Shown here: positions 21,849-34,162 of the stretch, in pieces
Layout: the number at the start of each line of letters is the position of its first letter
How positions within the stretch are numbered: the first letter of the stretch is position 1
Source: Erythroxylum novogranatense
Lineage: Eukaryota; Streptophyta; Magnoliopsida; Malpighiales; Erythroxylaceae
Reading direction: 5' to 3'
NCBI GenBank assembly: GCA_029891385.1
Contig: CM057224.1
Location: 34,663,005-34,727,004 of the forward strand
Length of the DNA: 64,000 nucleotides
Position numbers and translations under genes: made by a program
Notes under the pieces: model-generated
Databases searched by the model: none
Told to the model about the DNA's origin: nothing
What the model saw: only the letters and a program-made list of their open reading frames with translations

Positions 21849-23607
21849 GGATGTGAATATATTAGCATGGATTGTTTGAGGAAAATAGGGAGACAAGTAG
21901 AAATGATGAGATTAAAGTGTACAAGTAGAATGTAAGGAAAACATAAATTGTTGTGATCTTGAGAAGATGAAATTAGAACCTAAGTGGTTGTTTGATTAAT
22001 ATGACAAAACTTATGATCCTCCATAAGAAAGTGTTAGTGGAATTGAGATCAGAATTTTATGATGATTATACATCTATAATTTTGAATCAATGGCGAATAT
22101 ACATATGTAAGATGTAATGTGAAGGATAATTGGAAAATGAGATGAATGTAGCGATATATATACAAGTTCAAAACGTGAAGTTGAATTGTTATTGTGAGTA
22201 CCTATCTAATAATGAGATGATATAGGAAGTAATCTATGACTTAGTGGATATTTGTTAGTCAGAGTTCCCATAGTTTAAAGTCTAAGAGGAACTAGAGTAA
22301 CGCATAAAAGTGCTTATAATGATTAAACGGGGATAGATTGAGATTGTTGATGATGTTATAATGAGTAATGAATTCGAAGATAAAGAGAAGAATATCGTCT
22401 AAGATTAATGGAGATCAAAGTATTAGTCATGTAAGATATAAATTTGTGAATTGTTGGAGATAAATATGTGGACAGAATGGGATGAATTTGATGATGCCTA
22501 CCCATGCATATGCTACAGTAATTACGTTCATTACTCTATTGAGTTTTGGTGATTATGACATTATGACCTTGTAAGAATGATAGAAATCGGTCCTCTTGAG
22601 GTATTAAGGATAGCTGATAAAGTGATGATGATAACAGATGATTGGTAAAGATTGTATGAATAGTATAGATGATAGTAGCAAGAAATTCTCTTTCTAATAA
22701 GAATTTCACTAAATTAGATTAAGCAAATCAGATAGTTTATATTAAGTGTGATCAATGAAAGAATAAATCAGAAATGATATTGGAATCCTAATCTTGATGG
22801 AGACTCAAACATAAGATATAGAATATGTTACTGGGAGTATATGCATTTCTTGATGTAAAGAATCCAACTATGTGATTGAATTCTAGAAATTGAGGTGGCA
22901 TTATTGCTAATATGAGGAGTATATAGGAATGTGTTCGGAAGATACAAATTTGACCTAATGAAGGTATTAGAAACATTGGAAGTTAAGATTGAAAATAAAT
23001 TGAAATGTGTGGAGAAATTAGTATGAATGAGTAGACAATACAATAATTCAGTGTGAAATTAGAGGAAATCGAATGAATTGAGAAAATCATTCAAGAAAGG
23101 AAGTTAATTGGGAAATTGAAAATAACGTGAGACAATGCTACCTCATTGAGGAATTAGTTATTTAAAGAATTATGGGAACTAATCATGGGTATATAGAGTT
23201 TGATAATAATTGTTTAAGGTTAGCAATTGCCCCGACAGTACTATGGTATTGAAGATTAAAGTAATCCAAGCAAAAATTTGATGATGTTTTAAAGGTATTC
23301 GAAAAGTTGAGAAGAATAGTTTGAATACTTGAAGAAAAAAAACATGTAAATTGTATGAGTAATGAAAGTAAAGAGAATTTTGAGGAATTATATTGATATT
23401 AATTATATCATACAGATTTGGAGATTTATAGCAAACAATGATGTTGTGTAAGAGATTTAGATAAAATCCAATGCAACATAATAAAGTAATTTTACATGTA
23501 TGGAGACAACTAAAAGTCCTATGAGTTGATTATTCGATACATGATTTAGAGTTACTATACTAGTAATTGCTCTGAAAGTTTGGAGACAGTATATATAGGA
23601 ACATCTT

Positions 23608-23648
<41 letters not shown>

Positions 23649-24857
23649 AAGGAAGTTATTGAGTTGAGAAAATTGAATACAAGACTGAGAAAATTGATAT
23701 AAGTACTGAAAGACTATGATTGTACAAATGAGTATTTCCAAGTTAGTGTTATATCTGATACATTAAGCAGAAATTTGATATTGAGGTTATCAGATCTAGT
23801 GCAAAAAGGAGCATAGAATGTGGAGTTAAATTTTGGGCAAATCAAAGTACTATTTGCTATGGAATTAAAGATCAGTTTCACATGAAAGGATTAACCAAAA
23901 CCAAATTAAGGATTCAGAAATTGTGAATCTTATTGAGAGATTGAAAATAGATCTGAATTTTGGGATCAAATAGGAAGAATGATACATTGTGATTGAAATA
24001 AGAAGTATATGTACCGATAAAGATGATTGAGCAAAGAGATTGTTAGAAAAGTAAAAATGGTAACGTAAGTTATGCATCCTAGTAGGAATACGCCAGGACA
24101 TCATTTAGCGACTAGGAATGTCGAATCAAGTGAGTGAATGTTTGAATTGGCGACGGTCTTAACTGTCAGAGATAAGCTTAAGGCTTATAGTTTGAAGTTC
24201 ATAGGAACATGAGATCCATTTATAACTCTATTCAACTTTAAGCATCGTAATCATTATCATGGTGATTTCATTGGAATACTGTATAAGGAGTTAGATGATA
24301 AAAAGAGTCATCTTCCTCTTTATTCGGATGAATAGGGACAAGGATGGTCGAAAATAAGAATTGATTGGAGATATTACTGATAGATGAAATTGATCAATAT
24401 TAGAAATTAAGTGATTCAAAAAAGATGAATGATTTAGGTGGATCAACGCCAAAGGCATGGAATACAGTAAGATAGACATAAGAGTTAAGTGTACTGACGC
24501 TATAGTGATGTGAATTATTAAGTGAAAGATGAATTAGCTCTGAGAGTATCACCTTGTCAAGGTGTGCTCACGTTAGGAAAAAGGATTAGCTAAGCCTGAC
24601 ATGAATAGGTCTATATGAAATAGTTATGAGGAGTGCTATTAATGGAAGATGTCTTACATTCATAATGTGATATATATGAGTATGTTAAGAAATATTGATA
24701 TGATATGATATTGATGTTATCCCCACAGGAAATGGAAAATTGAGAGTAATCCGAAATATATTGAGGGAACGGAGAAGCACAAGAGGAAGCATACCCTTGC
24801 CCCTAGATCAGTTAGGTAAGAATTTTGATGATGAAATTCTTTTAGGGGGAGAATTAT
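21849..24857 (+). pseudogene. Decayed internal region of a plus-strand gypsy element
   Basis: No open frame survives, yet pol ancestry is visible. At about 23540-23800 the DNA still resembles the gypsy RNase H segment, including CTGAAAGACTATGATTGTAC (23705-) where intact elements encode LLKDYDC, and a GATTTAGAG and CTGAAAGTTTGGAGACA run before it. The segment aligns patchily along its length with the internal region of the 46847-56305 element; for example AAAGTGCTTATAATGATT near 22308 matches about 50548. A polypurine tract, TTTTAGGGGGAGAATT (24839-24855), closes it. A TA microsatellite interrupts it at 23611-23644. Confidence 0.72.
23611..23644. repeat. (TA)n microsatellite
   Basis: About 17 uninterrupted TA units within the RNase H relic of the decayed gypsy internal region. 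Confidence 0.95.
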
Positions 24858-25756
24858 TGAACCTCGAATTTTTTTCAATTATTGTTGATTTATTTGTTTT
24901 ATTATTTTTGAATTGAGTCATTAATTTGATGGGCATAAATAGAGATTTGAAATTAGATGGAAATATTTGAATTAAGTTAAAGTTAATATGGTGTTTAAGA
25001 AGATTAAAGGAGTTAGGAGGTAAATGAAAGAAGGGGAAAAATGGGAAGACCAAAGGAGAGGAGGGGTATTTTTGGAAGGACAAGACCAAAATGAGGTCTT
25101 ATTTAAGAAGAAGAAGAAAAACGTGAATTGGGACAGAAGAAGAGAAATAAGAAAGAGAAAGAAGAGAGATTTCGGTGGTTGAGAGAAATGAAGAGAAAAC
25201 AAGCTAGGGTTTCAATTTTTTTGGCCTTCAAGAGAGATTTTGAGTTTGTTCAAGAAGAGAAAAAGGTAGAGGAAGAGAAGAGCTTCCATTTGAGCCAAAG
25301 ATCTATTCATTTGGTGAAGAACCAAGGGGATCAAAGAGGCAAGAGGAACAAGAGAAGAGGCATTTTGAGCAAGTCTTTAAGGAAGAAAATCAAGGTGGGT
25401 GACATGTTTATAATAGAGTTATGGGCCATTAACGTTTTTACAAATCAAGAAAGTAAAATGATTTCAACTACTTCATAAATGTTGTTTTTAATTCTTTTGA
25501 GTGATTTGAGAAATTGCCACATGTTGATGTATGAATTTTGATTATAAAATGGAAAATGGTTTTGAAATATTCATGTTATGCCTTGAAACATGTCATGGCA
25601 TTTTGTATGAATGAAAAGATGTGAAAGCATGAAAGTATGAGCATATGAGAAAACAATTATGTGCTTTTTTTTGGGCGAGAGTGAAGCCATTTTGTTCATC
25701 ACGTGCACGTTGATAAGTGCCTTCTCCCGACTGCCCGCTTGTGACATATAAGCTCC
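24858..25756 (+). repeat. Gypsy LTR A, 5' part, lacking the first intron
   Basis: The LTR begins TGAACCTCG after the polypurine tract. A TTATTTAAG promoter-like box lies near 25100, then a purine-rich exon 1. At 25326|25327 the exon-1 end (GAACCAAG) runs straight into the exon-2 start (GGGATCAAAG), whereas LTR B has a 126-bp GTAAG...CAAG segment at the same point. Exon 2 ends at 25394 with donor CAAG|GTGGGT. The conserved 20-bp block is at 25719-25738 beside a CACGTG box. Homology stops near 25756, where the 18-bp array begins. Confidence 0.7.
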
Positions 25757-25768
25757 AAAAAGTGGACT

Positions 25769-26010
25769 CATTCGTCTGGTGAGGACGTATCGTCTGGAGA
25801 AGGCGTATCGTCTGGTGAGGATGCTTTGTCTGGTGAGGACGTATCATCTAGTGAGGCGCTTCGTCTGATGAGGACGTATCGTCTGGTGAGGGCGCTTCGT
25901 CTGATGAGGACGTATCGTCTGGTGAGGATGCTTCATCTGGTGAGGACGTATCGTCTAGTGAGGATGCTTCGTCTGGAGATGACGTATTGTCTGGTGACAT
26001 CATATCGTTT
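25769..26010. repeat. 18-bp tandem array (CGTCTGGTGAGGACGTAT-type)
   Basis: About 13 units of 18 bp. Alternate units end in GACGTA or GATGCT/GCGCT, giving a 36-bp higher-order period. The unit length is a multiple of three, so both strands show open frames of six-residue repeats; these are a by-product. Confidence 0.9.
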
Positions 26011-26028
26011 GGTGCACTATTCATTTGA

Positions 26029-26545
26029 TCCTATCATCTGGTCCCTGACCCTGTAGATGATCGAATTTGTCTTTAAGTTCTTCATGAAAGTTGTAGATCT
26101 TGAAGTTCCTTTTGAACCATCTAAAGAACACCTCAATCTGAGTTCTTTAGAGAAAGTTATGATAATTTTTTCTAATTCATCTAACCCTTCACCTGGGTTC
26201 ATCTGATCCTATCATCTAGTCCCACTTTTGACCCTGTAGATGATAGAATTTGTCTTCAAAGTATCATGAAGGATGTAGATCTTGAAGTCACCTTTGGAAC
26301 CATCTAAAGAACTACTTAATCCAATATCTTTAGAGAAAGCTATGCCAATTGCAAGATATCTTATGTGTGCTATTCATAACCTTCTTCTTATCACTGTTCA
26401 ACTTGTATCGTCTGGTCCAACTCTGATCCTTTTGATGACAAAATCTCACTTCAATGTCTGCATAAAAGATGTAGATATTGAAGTCCTCTTTTTAACCTTT
26501 TAAGAATGACCTTGATCTGATATCGCTAGAGTAAGTTATGACATT
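26029..26545. repeat. Three diverged tandem copies of a 150-200-bp unit
   Basis: Copies start near 26029, 26208 and 26405. Each has a CATCTGGTCC- or CGTCTGGTCC-like start, TGTAGATGATAGAATTTGTC-like sequence, a CATGAAAG...GATGTAGAT stretch and CTTTAGAGAAAG-like sequence. Related TGAAGTTGTAGAGCTT-like sequence flanks the arrays at 31900 and 38880, so this is LTR-type sequence amplified locally. Confidence 0.75.
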
Positions 26546-27025
26546 TTCCCGAACCAGGTCCATTATGATTGAGGACATAACCTTATTTGATTCATTCGGC
26601 CCAATCTTTGTTATTTGACCTCTAAACGAAGTGATCCTTGAGACAAAAGATTTCTCACACATTGTGTTATCTCTCCAAAAAAATTGGTAGCATTCCAAAT
26701 TGATTGAAAAAAGTTTTTGATTAAAGGAAAGTAAAGGAATCTGTTGGAATAGTATGAACTTATGTTATTTTACTAAACATACTTCGACATTTTAAATATA
26801 TCTGGATCTGTAGGGTTCCGACTAAGATGATTTCTAATGTGGAGTAAACTAGAGACATAGGTTTACAAATTATATGAAGAGGTCAAATTCTAATTCAGCT
26901 TTTAAGATGTTCACTATCTAGATGGAAGTTAAGTATAGAATATTTACTTCAGTATAAGAATGATTCAAAAAATAGGGCCTGACGCTTACAGTATTAGAGA
27001 ATGAAGATGAACCGAGGATGACTAA
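26546..27025 (+). repeat. Decayed LTR-type sequence between LTR A and LTR B
   Basis: No gene. The segment near 26820-26900 (GATGATTTCTAATG...CTAGAGACATAGG) matches similar stretches near 27245, 30300 and 32395, all within gypsy LTR sequence. Confidence 0.55.
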
Positions 27026-29134
27026 TGTAGGACCCCGAACCTTTCTATTAAATGAGAAATTGTTGGCGATTATTCATTTGTAGAAAAAAGGAAAATTTTT
27101 TAACTTGAAATGAAACAGAAAAGATGGATTAGACACAAGATGGGTTATATGTGATATGTTGGAAGTTAAAAGCTGAAAAATGTATATGTTCATTGAGTAT
27201 GCTTCGGTGTTCTAGCCCTAACTTTTGCTGTAGTTATCCAAATGAGATGATTCTTAATTTAGATTAAACTAGAGAGATAAGGCTACAAATTTTCTGATGA
27301 AATTGAGTTTTGGTTCAGTCTATAGGAATATCAATTTTTGAATGGAAGTTGAGAACATAATATTATTTCAGATATGAATAGTCCGAAAATGGTTGATGTA
27401 TAAATTTTAGACTATGGAACCAAATTGAATGTTTTTGATGTCATTAGAAAAGTGAGACAATGAAGAACATTTTTTTTTAAAGGAAGTGTTACCAAATTCC
27501 TTCAATTGCATCATTAGAATAAGGTCTTGATTTTTGGAAGGAGTTAAGCATGATTTGAAATAATTTTGAGGTTTTGCAAGATTAATTATTTTATTTGGAG
27601 TTAATTATTGTGTTAATGTTAGTTGGATTTTAAGATATGGTTTGGTTGAATTAAATAGCTAGAGTATTTATGTATGAAGACATTTTAGGAAGAACACTAA
27701 GCCATATAAGTTACAAGGCTTATATGTAAGGGCAAAGTGGTCATTGCTCACTCATTAATGGCATTATTGTAAATAGAAGTGTAGGTTGGCTTTTAAGGAA
27801 GGAGCATGCACGAAATTGTAAAGAAAAGAACCAAAGAAAAGAGAGAAGAGGGAGAGAGTCGGGGGAGAAGAGGAGAAAGAAGAAAGAAAATGCTATGTTT
27901 TGATTTTTCTTGGTTTTTAAGAGTGATTTTGATGTTTATTCATGAAGGAAAAAGGAAGAGGAGAATGAGAGCTTCCATTCAAGTCAATAAACTCCTCATT
28001 TGGTGAAGGATCAAGGTAAGAGTATGTTTGATTTGTTGGAATTTTAGAGATATTTTGGTTTCTAAGATCAATTTTGTAATTTTGGGTTATAGGTTTCTCA
28101 ATTAGAATGTCCATTGATTTGGGATTTTGCCATTGTTCAAGGAAATCAAAGAAGACAAGAAAAGGCAAGAGTAGAGGCTTTGGATAAGTATTAAGCAAGG
28201 AATTAAGGTGGGTTTCATGTTTATAATTTTAATAATGAGCCACTAATATGTTTTCAAAAATCAAGAAGATAAAATTATTTCAAATTCATTGTTTTTGAAA
28301 GCTTTGAGAAATTGCTACAATTGTTGCATTCATTGTTTTTTAATGATTCGAGAAATTGCTATGTGAATTTGGTTAACAAATTATGAAATGATGATGGAAA
28401 TGTGTTTGAAATATTACATGCTTATGAAAACTAAGTTTTTGAAATGTGCCTTTGGGCAATCCATTTTTAAGTTATGAAATGCATGTTATGTGGGTTTGGT
28501 TAGGTCCCTTAAATAAGTCAAGTACACTTGTCTAAAGGCTTCTCCCGCTTGCCCGCTAGTGACATGGAGCTCCTTCAAAGACTCCCCTAAGTTCACAGCT
28601 ATACAAGACCGCTATGTGGAAATATGTAGTGCGTTCTATTTTTGGACCAACCCAAACTATTATGATGTGTTATATGTTCATGGTATGTTGACAAGATTGA
28701 AGCATACATAGTTTGTTATTATGAATTTGGTTGAAAACTTTAAGAACCATGTGTTTTATGATTCGATAAGAATTTTTCTATGTCAATGATCTTTTTAAAT
28801 GGTTTTGTTTGTTATTTGTTATAAACTTGTTACCCACGAGCATTAAGCTCACCCCCCTTTCATCCCTATCTCCAAGTGATGAGAAAGAGATCGGATGAAA
28901 GAAAATCAAGGCATTTGTTTGATTATGCATATGTTGCATTTTAAGTTGGATATATGTAAAAATAAGAATTTAAACATATGTTAAGAATTATGAGATTTGG
29001 TACCTTTTGTTGTATTTTGGAATTTTGAGATTGATAATATAATTTGGGTTGGAAATGCCATTTATGTTTGTAAAATCCTTAATTTATGATGTAAATTAAA
29101 TATGAGTTTGTGTATGATGATGTGGGTTGAAATT

Positions 29135-29211
<77 letters not shown>

Positions 29212-29400
29212 TGAGAACCTATGGAAAGAAAGATAGAAATGTTATGAATGATGAGTTGTGGTTAAATATGAAGAGTAAAATAAATTGAAGATGATGATTT
29301 GATGAATTCCAATTGGTTGTTGAATTGATAAGAATGTGTTGCTTTAGTTAAGGAAGTGAAGTTGAGATGAATTTCAAGTTTTCACAGGGATAAGATTTGT
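27026..29400 (+). repeat. Gypsy LTR B
   Basis: The LTR starts TGTAGGACCCCGAACC. A GGCTTTTAAGG promoter-like box lies near 27789, then a purine-rich exon 1 ending GATCAAG|GTAAGAG at 28016. Candidate intron 1 is only 126 bp and T-rich, ending TTGTTCAAG. Exon 2 is 28142-28207 (66 nt) with donor TTAAG|GTGGGT. The intron-2 acceptor is at 28876 and the conserved block at 28537-28556. An AT microsatellite lies near the right side. The true 3' end is displaced or lost because solo LTR C is inserted at 29401. Confidence 0.7.
29136..29209. repeat. (AT)n microsatellite
   Basis: About 37 uninterrupted AT units within LTR B. Confidence 0.97.
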
Positions 29401-31700
29401 TGTTGGGCCCCAAATTTTTGTTTTCTTGAAGTTATTAAGTATGGATTTATATTGATTTATGATTTATGGTATAGTTTGAGTTTTATTGAAAGTATTAGTG
29501 GAAATTAGAATTATTGAATTTAGTAGGGAATAAGTGTTTATGAAAGAGTAGAAATGGTTGAGGGCAAAATGGACAAGCCACCAAAGGGTAAGAGGTTTTA
29601 GGCTTAACTTGAAGGGCATTTTAGTTATTGCTTTTTCTTGTAGGTTAAAGGAGTTAAAAGATAGAAAAGAAAAGAAGAAAAGAAAGGGAAAATAGAAAGA
29701 AGAGAAGAGAAGAGCATCGTCGGCGGCCGTGAGAGGAAAGAAGAAGAGAAGAAGAGGAAGTTAGTTCCAGGTGGTTTTCCGACAGATTTCAAGCTTCCTT
29801 AAGGTAAGTTATACTCTTCTACTCTTGTTTAGGTTGAATCTAAGCTTAGTATTGTTTGGTTTGAGTAGAAATCGATGGTTTAGGGTTTGGGGTGAACTTT
29901 GGTAGATTTGCTTGGATTTTGTGTTTATGTTGATGATTGTGAGTTAGAATGAGGTTAGAATGACAGAATATGACTTGATTCATGAGTTAGATGTGTTGTA
30001 GTTGAGAAATGGAAGGATTTAAGGTTTGAAAATGGCGGCGGTTCGAGACGAAGCTCACCGCACGCGTCGCGACGAGCTTGAAGCGCCGCCCTGTGACGTC
30101 AGAAGGCCGCACGTCGCGACGTGCGTTCGAATTTAGAATAAATCGCCGCGACGTGCATGCGTTTTAAGGGCGCGTGCACAAGCGTGCCGATCACTTCGTC
30201 AAGGCGAGCGCAGCTCTCGTCATGGCGAATAATTTTTCCAGCAAGTTGATTTTTAGTGTTTTGTTCATATCTTTTGGTACAGAAGTCCTTTTGGGGTGAT
30301 TTTAGAGGCGTAGTGAACTAGAGAAATAGATCTACAAGTGTTGTGAAGAGATGAATTGATGAATCAATTCCTAAGAATATGAAAATTGAGACGGAAGTTA
30401 GGAATGACATTATGGTTTCAGCATGAGTTTTTGAATAAGATTTTGGTTCTTATTTTAGGAGATCAAGAGAGGCAAGAGGATCAAGAGGCTCTAGAGGAAA
30501 CTCATTCCTAGGCAAGAACAAGCAAGGAAATCAGGTGGGTTCATGTTTATAATAAAGTAATTAAGTACTCATTGTTTAGTTCAAATCAAGCAAGATCTCA
30601 TGCATATACATTACATCATCCACGATCGCATTGCATACTATCATGAATGATTATATTCTGCATTGTGATTTGCATTCATGATTATTATCAAGATTTTCAC
30701 AAAGGAGTGTTCTCCTTTTACGAATACAAGTGCATGAAATCAAGTTTTACGAAACACATGACAAGTAAGATTACAAGCAAGTTTACAAGCAAGTGACATT
30801 TTGGCAACAAGTTTATAAGAACATGCTTATGTGGGTTTGTGGTGTCCCTCACGATAGTCAAGTGCACATTGACTCATGAAAAGGCTTCTCCCGCCTGCCC
30901 GACTGTGGCACTGGGTTTCCCACAAGGATTCCCCTCACGAAACTACGTCTACACATCAACATTTCGATGGCATGTGTAGTACGTCACGAACCCGGGACAC
31001 CCAAACCATCATTTTATGTGTTATGTGTTATGTGTTATTATGTGACATGCATCATGATTTATTCAAGAATCAAGCATTTTCAAGAAATGATACATGCACG
31101 TTCAATTGATATGATTTCAATAAGTATCACAACAATGAGATATTTTGAATAATTTTGCTTATTACTATATTATAGATATGTTCCCACGAGCTTTATAGCT
31201 CACCCCCTCTAATCTCCCCCATTCAGGTGACGAGCCAGAGATCGAGTAAATCACGAGTACGGTAGCACTTCAGTTTCTTTTGTTTATTTTCAATGTTATA
31301 TTGTTGAATGGCAAGACTTTGATTACATTTCAAGTATTATGGGTTCAAGAGTGTTTTGTATTTTTTGGCTCTTGAACTCATGGATTGTATTTGGGTTGTG
31401 ATATTCTAAAAGCTTTATGAAACTCATCTTTTGGAGCATGAATTATGGTTATGTTTGTTTTAAGAGCATGAAAGTTTCACGATGGGTCCGTTGAACTTCC
31501 GATGGGTTGAAAACTCATCTTTTGATTAATGAATTATGAATGTGTTGGTTTTCACTTCAATGAAAGCAAGTTTCAAGTTTGTTTTCCAGCAGGCCCATTA
31601 ACTTTTCGCGGGCTTTTCTTTTTCTTTTAAATGTATGAATCTCACGTTTTCCCGCCACGCTCTCATGTCAGACGTTGGGCTCCGGCAGCGGGGTCCAACA
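29401..31700 (+). mobile_element. Solo Tekay-type LTR C (2,300 bp), plus orientation
   Basis: TGTTGGGCCCC...GGTCCAACA with no internal region. The flanks TTTGT (29396-29400) and TTTTT (31701-31705) match at four of five bases, so a mutated duplication is likely. All candidate splice signals are strong: donor TTAAG|GTAAGT at 29804, acceptor TTATTTTAG opening exon 2 (30459-30534, 76 nt), donor TCAG|GTGGGT at 30535, and acceptor CCCCCATTCAG opening exon 3 at 31227. A GC-rich block (30040-30230) lies in candidate intron 1. The conserved block is at 30883-30902. Confidence 0.88.
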
Positions 31701-32703
31701 TTTTTTTTCTGACTTCCATGAAAGACCTTCATGAAAGTTGTAGCTCGTCCTTATAGCTTTCCAACGATGTATGATATTCCATTTTTGGGCAATGGAGTTG
31801 AAAGATATGATTTTTAGAAGTTATGTTACTATTTTAGGAGGTCATTAATTAGACAGCCACCTAGAGGTGGACTTTGACTCCTTTAGAGTCCAAATTGATT
31901 TTTAAGTCCTTCATGGAAGTTGTAGAGCTTCCTTTTAGCTTTCCATTGATATCAAATTTGTAAATTTTGGAGTTCTGGATCAAAATTTATGAATTGCGGA
32001 AGTTGGGATGTCGGAAAAAGAAAGACCAAGAGTTTCCAATTGATCATTATAGGATTAGTCGACTAATAGTCTTCGACCAGTCGACTAATCGTCTTGTTTT
32101 TACTTGTATTAGTCGACTAATAGTCTTCGACTAGTCAACTATTGTCATGTTTTTCCCCCTGACCTGACCTCTCTCCATTCTTTTACTTATAACTTTTCCG
32201 TCCGACCTCCGATTGACCTGATTTTTGAAGCATTGGATTCTTAAGACATTCATCTGCCTCTCCATAAAAAGCTATAATTTTTTAGATTGATTCAAAAAAG
32301 ATGAATTGAATCAAAGTGAGAGGATCGGTTGAAAAATTCTGAACATGCTTCCATATTGTGATGATATCTCGACCTATAGAGGTCTAAATGAGGTGATTCT
32401 TGGTTTTGAACAAGCTAGAGACATGGAATTATAACATATTTGAAGGAATCAATTCTCAATTTAGGACCCACTACTTTTAAATTTTCCAATCTGTTCGGAA
32501 GTAAGTGTTTTGGGTGCTTTTTGGGTGAGGTTTAGTTTGGTGTGGAATTTCCTCCCTTGTGGGATGCACGTATAGATGCCACATAGGACGTCGGGCTCGT
32601 GACTCACAGGCTCTAAAGAGGAATCAGTGATGTTTAAAGAATTTCCATAGTTTTAAGCTCACGTTAATGATCCGAAGTTGGGCTCCGCAAGCGGGGTACA
32701 ACA
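31701..32703 (+). repeat. Gypsy LTR fragment D with AGTCGACT-type repeats
   Basis: LTR-type sequence ending GGGCTCCGCAAGCGGGGTACAACA, like the end of LTR C. At about 32052-32145 the palindromic motif ATTAGTCGACTAATAGTCTT is repeated with variants. It is followed by ACTTATAACTTTTCCGTCCG, which also abuts the arrays near 9165 and 38630 (reverse complement). It may be the continuation of LTR B beyond solo LTR C. Confidence 0.6.
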
Positions 32704-32936
32704 ACTAATGAGGGCTAATTGGAACAAGCCCTAACTCTTAGAATTCTAAACCACATCGAATGATTTTGGTGTCATTAGAAACTTAAGACAATGGGGGACA
32801 AAGGTTTTGAAGAAGTCAAATTGTGATTCCAGTTTGAGGTTTCCCAAAATCTATTCTGAAATTGAAGAAATGTGTTTGTTCACATTCTATGATTCAGTCC
32901 AGAACACGTTTTATGACTCCGAAAGTTGGGCTCCAG
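32704..32936 (+). repeat. Further decayed LTR-type sequence
   Basis: Resembles 27395-27540 (TTTTGGTGTCATTAGAAA-type) and ends with another GTTGGGCTCC-like LTR end near 32925. No coding content seen. Confidence 0.45.
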
Positions 32937-34040
32937 AAGAAACATTTTGACATAATACCTGCTCATCATTCCCATCCTTATCATCTTGATATAGACCCAT
33001 TAGTTCTATATAACTCCCTTTCTTGAAGATTTTCCTAGTTGGTATCCACCTTTTGCCCTGTAGCTTCAAAGAAGGCTTCCAATGGTAGTCCATTGTTACA
33101 GTATCTTCATCTAATGTTCCACTTAAGCCTAAACTCAAAATAGGAACTTGGTTTGGTAAATTCTTAGAGATTCCATAGTAATACATAGTCGAGCATAACC
33201 TAATCTTTTCCTTTTTGTTGTATTTTCATCCATTCATAAAAGTTGCCCTAAATAACTTGCAATCATACTAAGGCCCTTGGTAGTCCAATATTCCAACAGA
33301 ACATTATACAACTTAACCCATAAAGGAACTGACTTTAACTTTTCTGTTTTAGGTTGGAACCCTAACTGCCAGCTTTGTAGAAATAAGGGTAGGTTCATCA
33401 CATGCCAATGTCCTTCTTATATGACTTTAAGAGCATGAGCTTTGGAGGAAAAGGTAAATAACAATAAATTTTTCTCAACTACCAGTACCTCTAACAAACC
33501 TTTGTTCTTTCAAGTAATGTTTGCCCACTTTTGTAGCGCCAGATATGGGGGCCTTTTCTCTAAAAAGAACCCACCAGTAAAGAGGAACCCTTTTTAGGTA
33601 GCTTGGAAGCAATCAAGGTATGGGAGGGTAACAAGGGAAAATCAAAGGGAGCATATGCATAAAAGGTAAGAGGTTTAGGTGTAGGCATGGTTGACAAACA
33701 AGAGAATGGAATACAATGCACAGACAGGGAAAAGATTTCAAAAAATGGTTACCAAGTGAAGAAATACAGTCAAATCATATTGCAAGGAAAGACAAAAAAG
33801 GCCCCTGACAGCTAAAGAGGGACTCAATAAGAACGAGTTTTTGGGAAGGGAGAGAAGGCAGATGTTTGTAAAGAAGATGAAGCAAGTGTTTGAGGATTGA
33901 AGGGAAGAGGAAAATGCAAATAGAGAGTTGGAGGTTAGAGGGGCTGGAGGCTGGGGGAAGAGAGACCGATTAACAGATCTCATCTCTAGAGAATAAAGAA
34001 GAATAGGGAAGAAGGATCCAGAGCAAAGCCATTGTTTTCA
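32937..34040 (-). pseudogene. LINE (L1-type) ORF1 relic
   Basis: Translating the minus strand with frame changes gives pieces of a plant L1 ORF1 of the DUF4283 type, including SVGILDYQGP near 33290 and, at 33186-32913, a frame containing GTLDEDTVTMDYHWKPS before the expected zinc-knuckle region. The 5' part (33983 downward) is Ser/Pro/Leu-rich like the other LINE here. Several stops and shifts are present and the relic ends at 32937, where LTR-type sequence begins. No reverse transcriptase follows, so it is a fragment. Confidence 0.68.
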
Positions 34041-34162
34041 CAAATCTCCCCCCGGGAGGTTATATTTGCAATCAAATGATTAGCCCTTTTCATGAATACC
34101 TATGGGCCGAAACAAGAAGTGAAGCACACATACACCCTTTCAGACATTTGATAGACCTTACT

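Noticed and set aside
25826..26056. Open frame encoding six-residue repeats over the 18-bp array
   Set aside because: An 18-bp unit keeps any phase open; the other strand is also open. No flanking coding context or recognisable protein.
29136..29209. Long AT tract as a replication origin or matrix attachment site
   Set aside because: A perfect dinucleotide run is a simple microsatellite; nothing else supports an origin.
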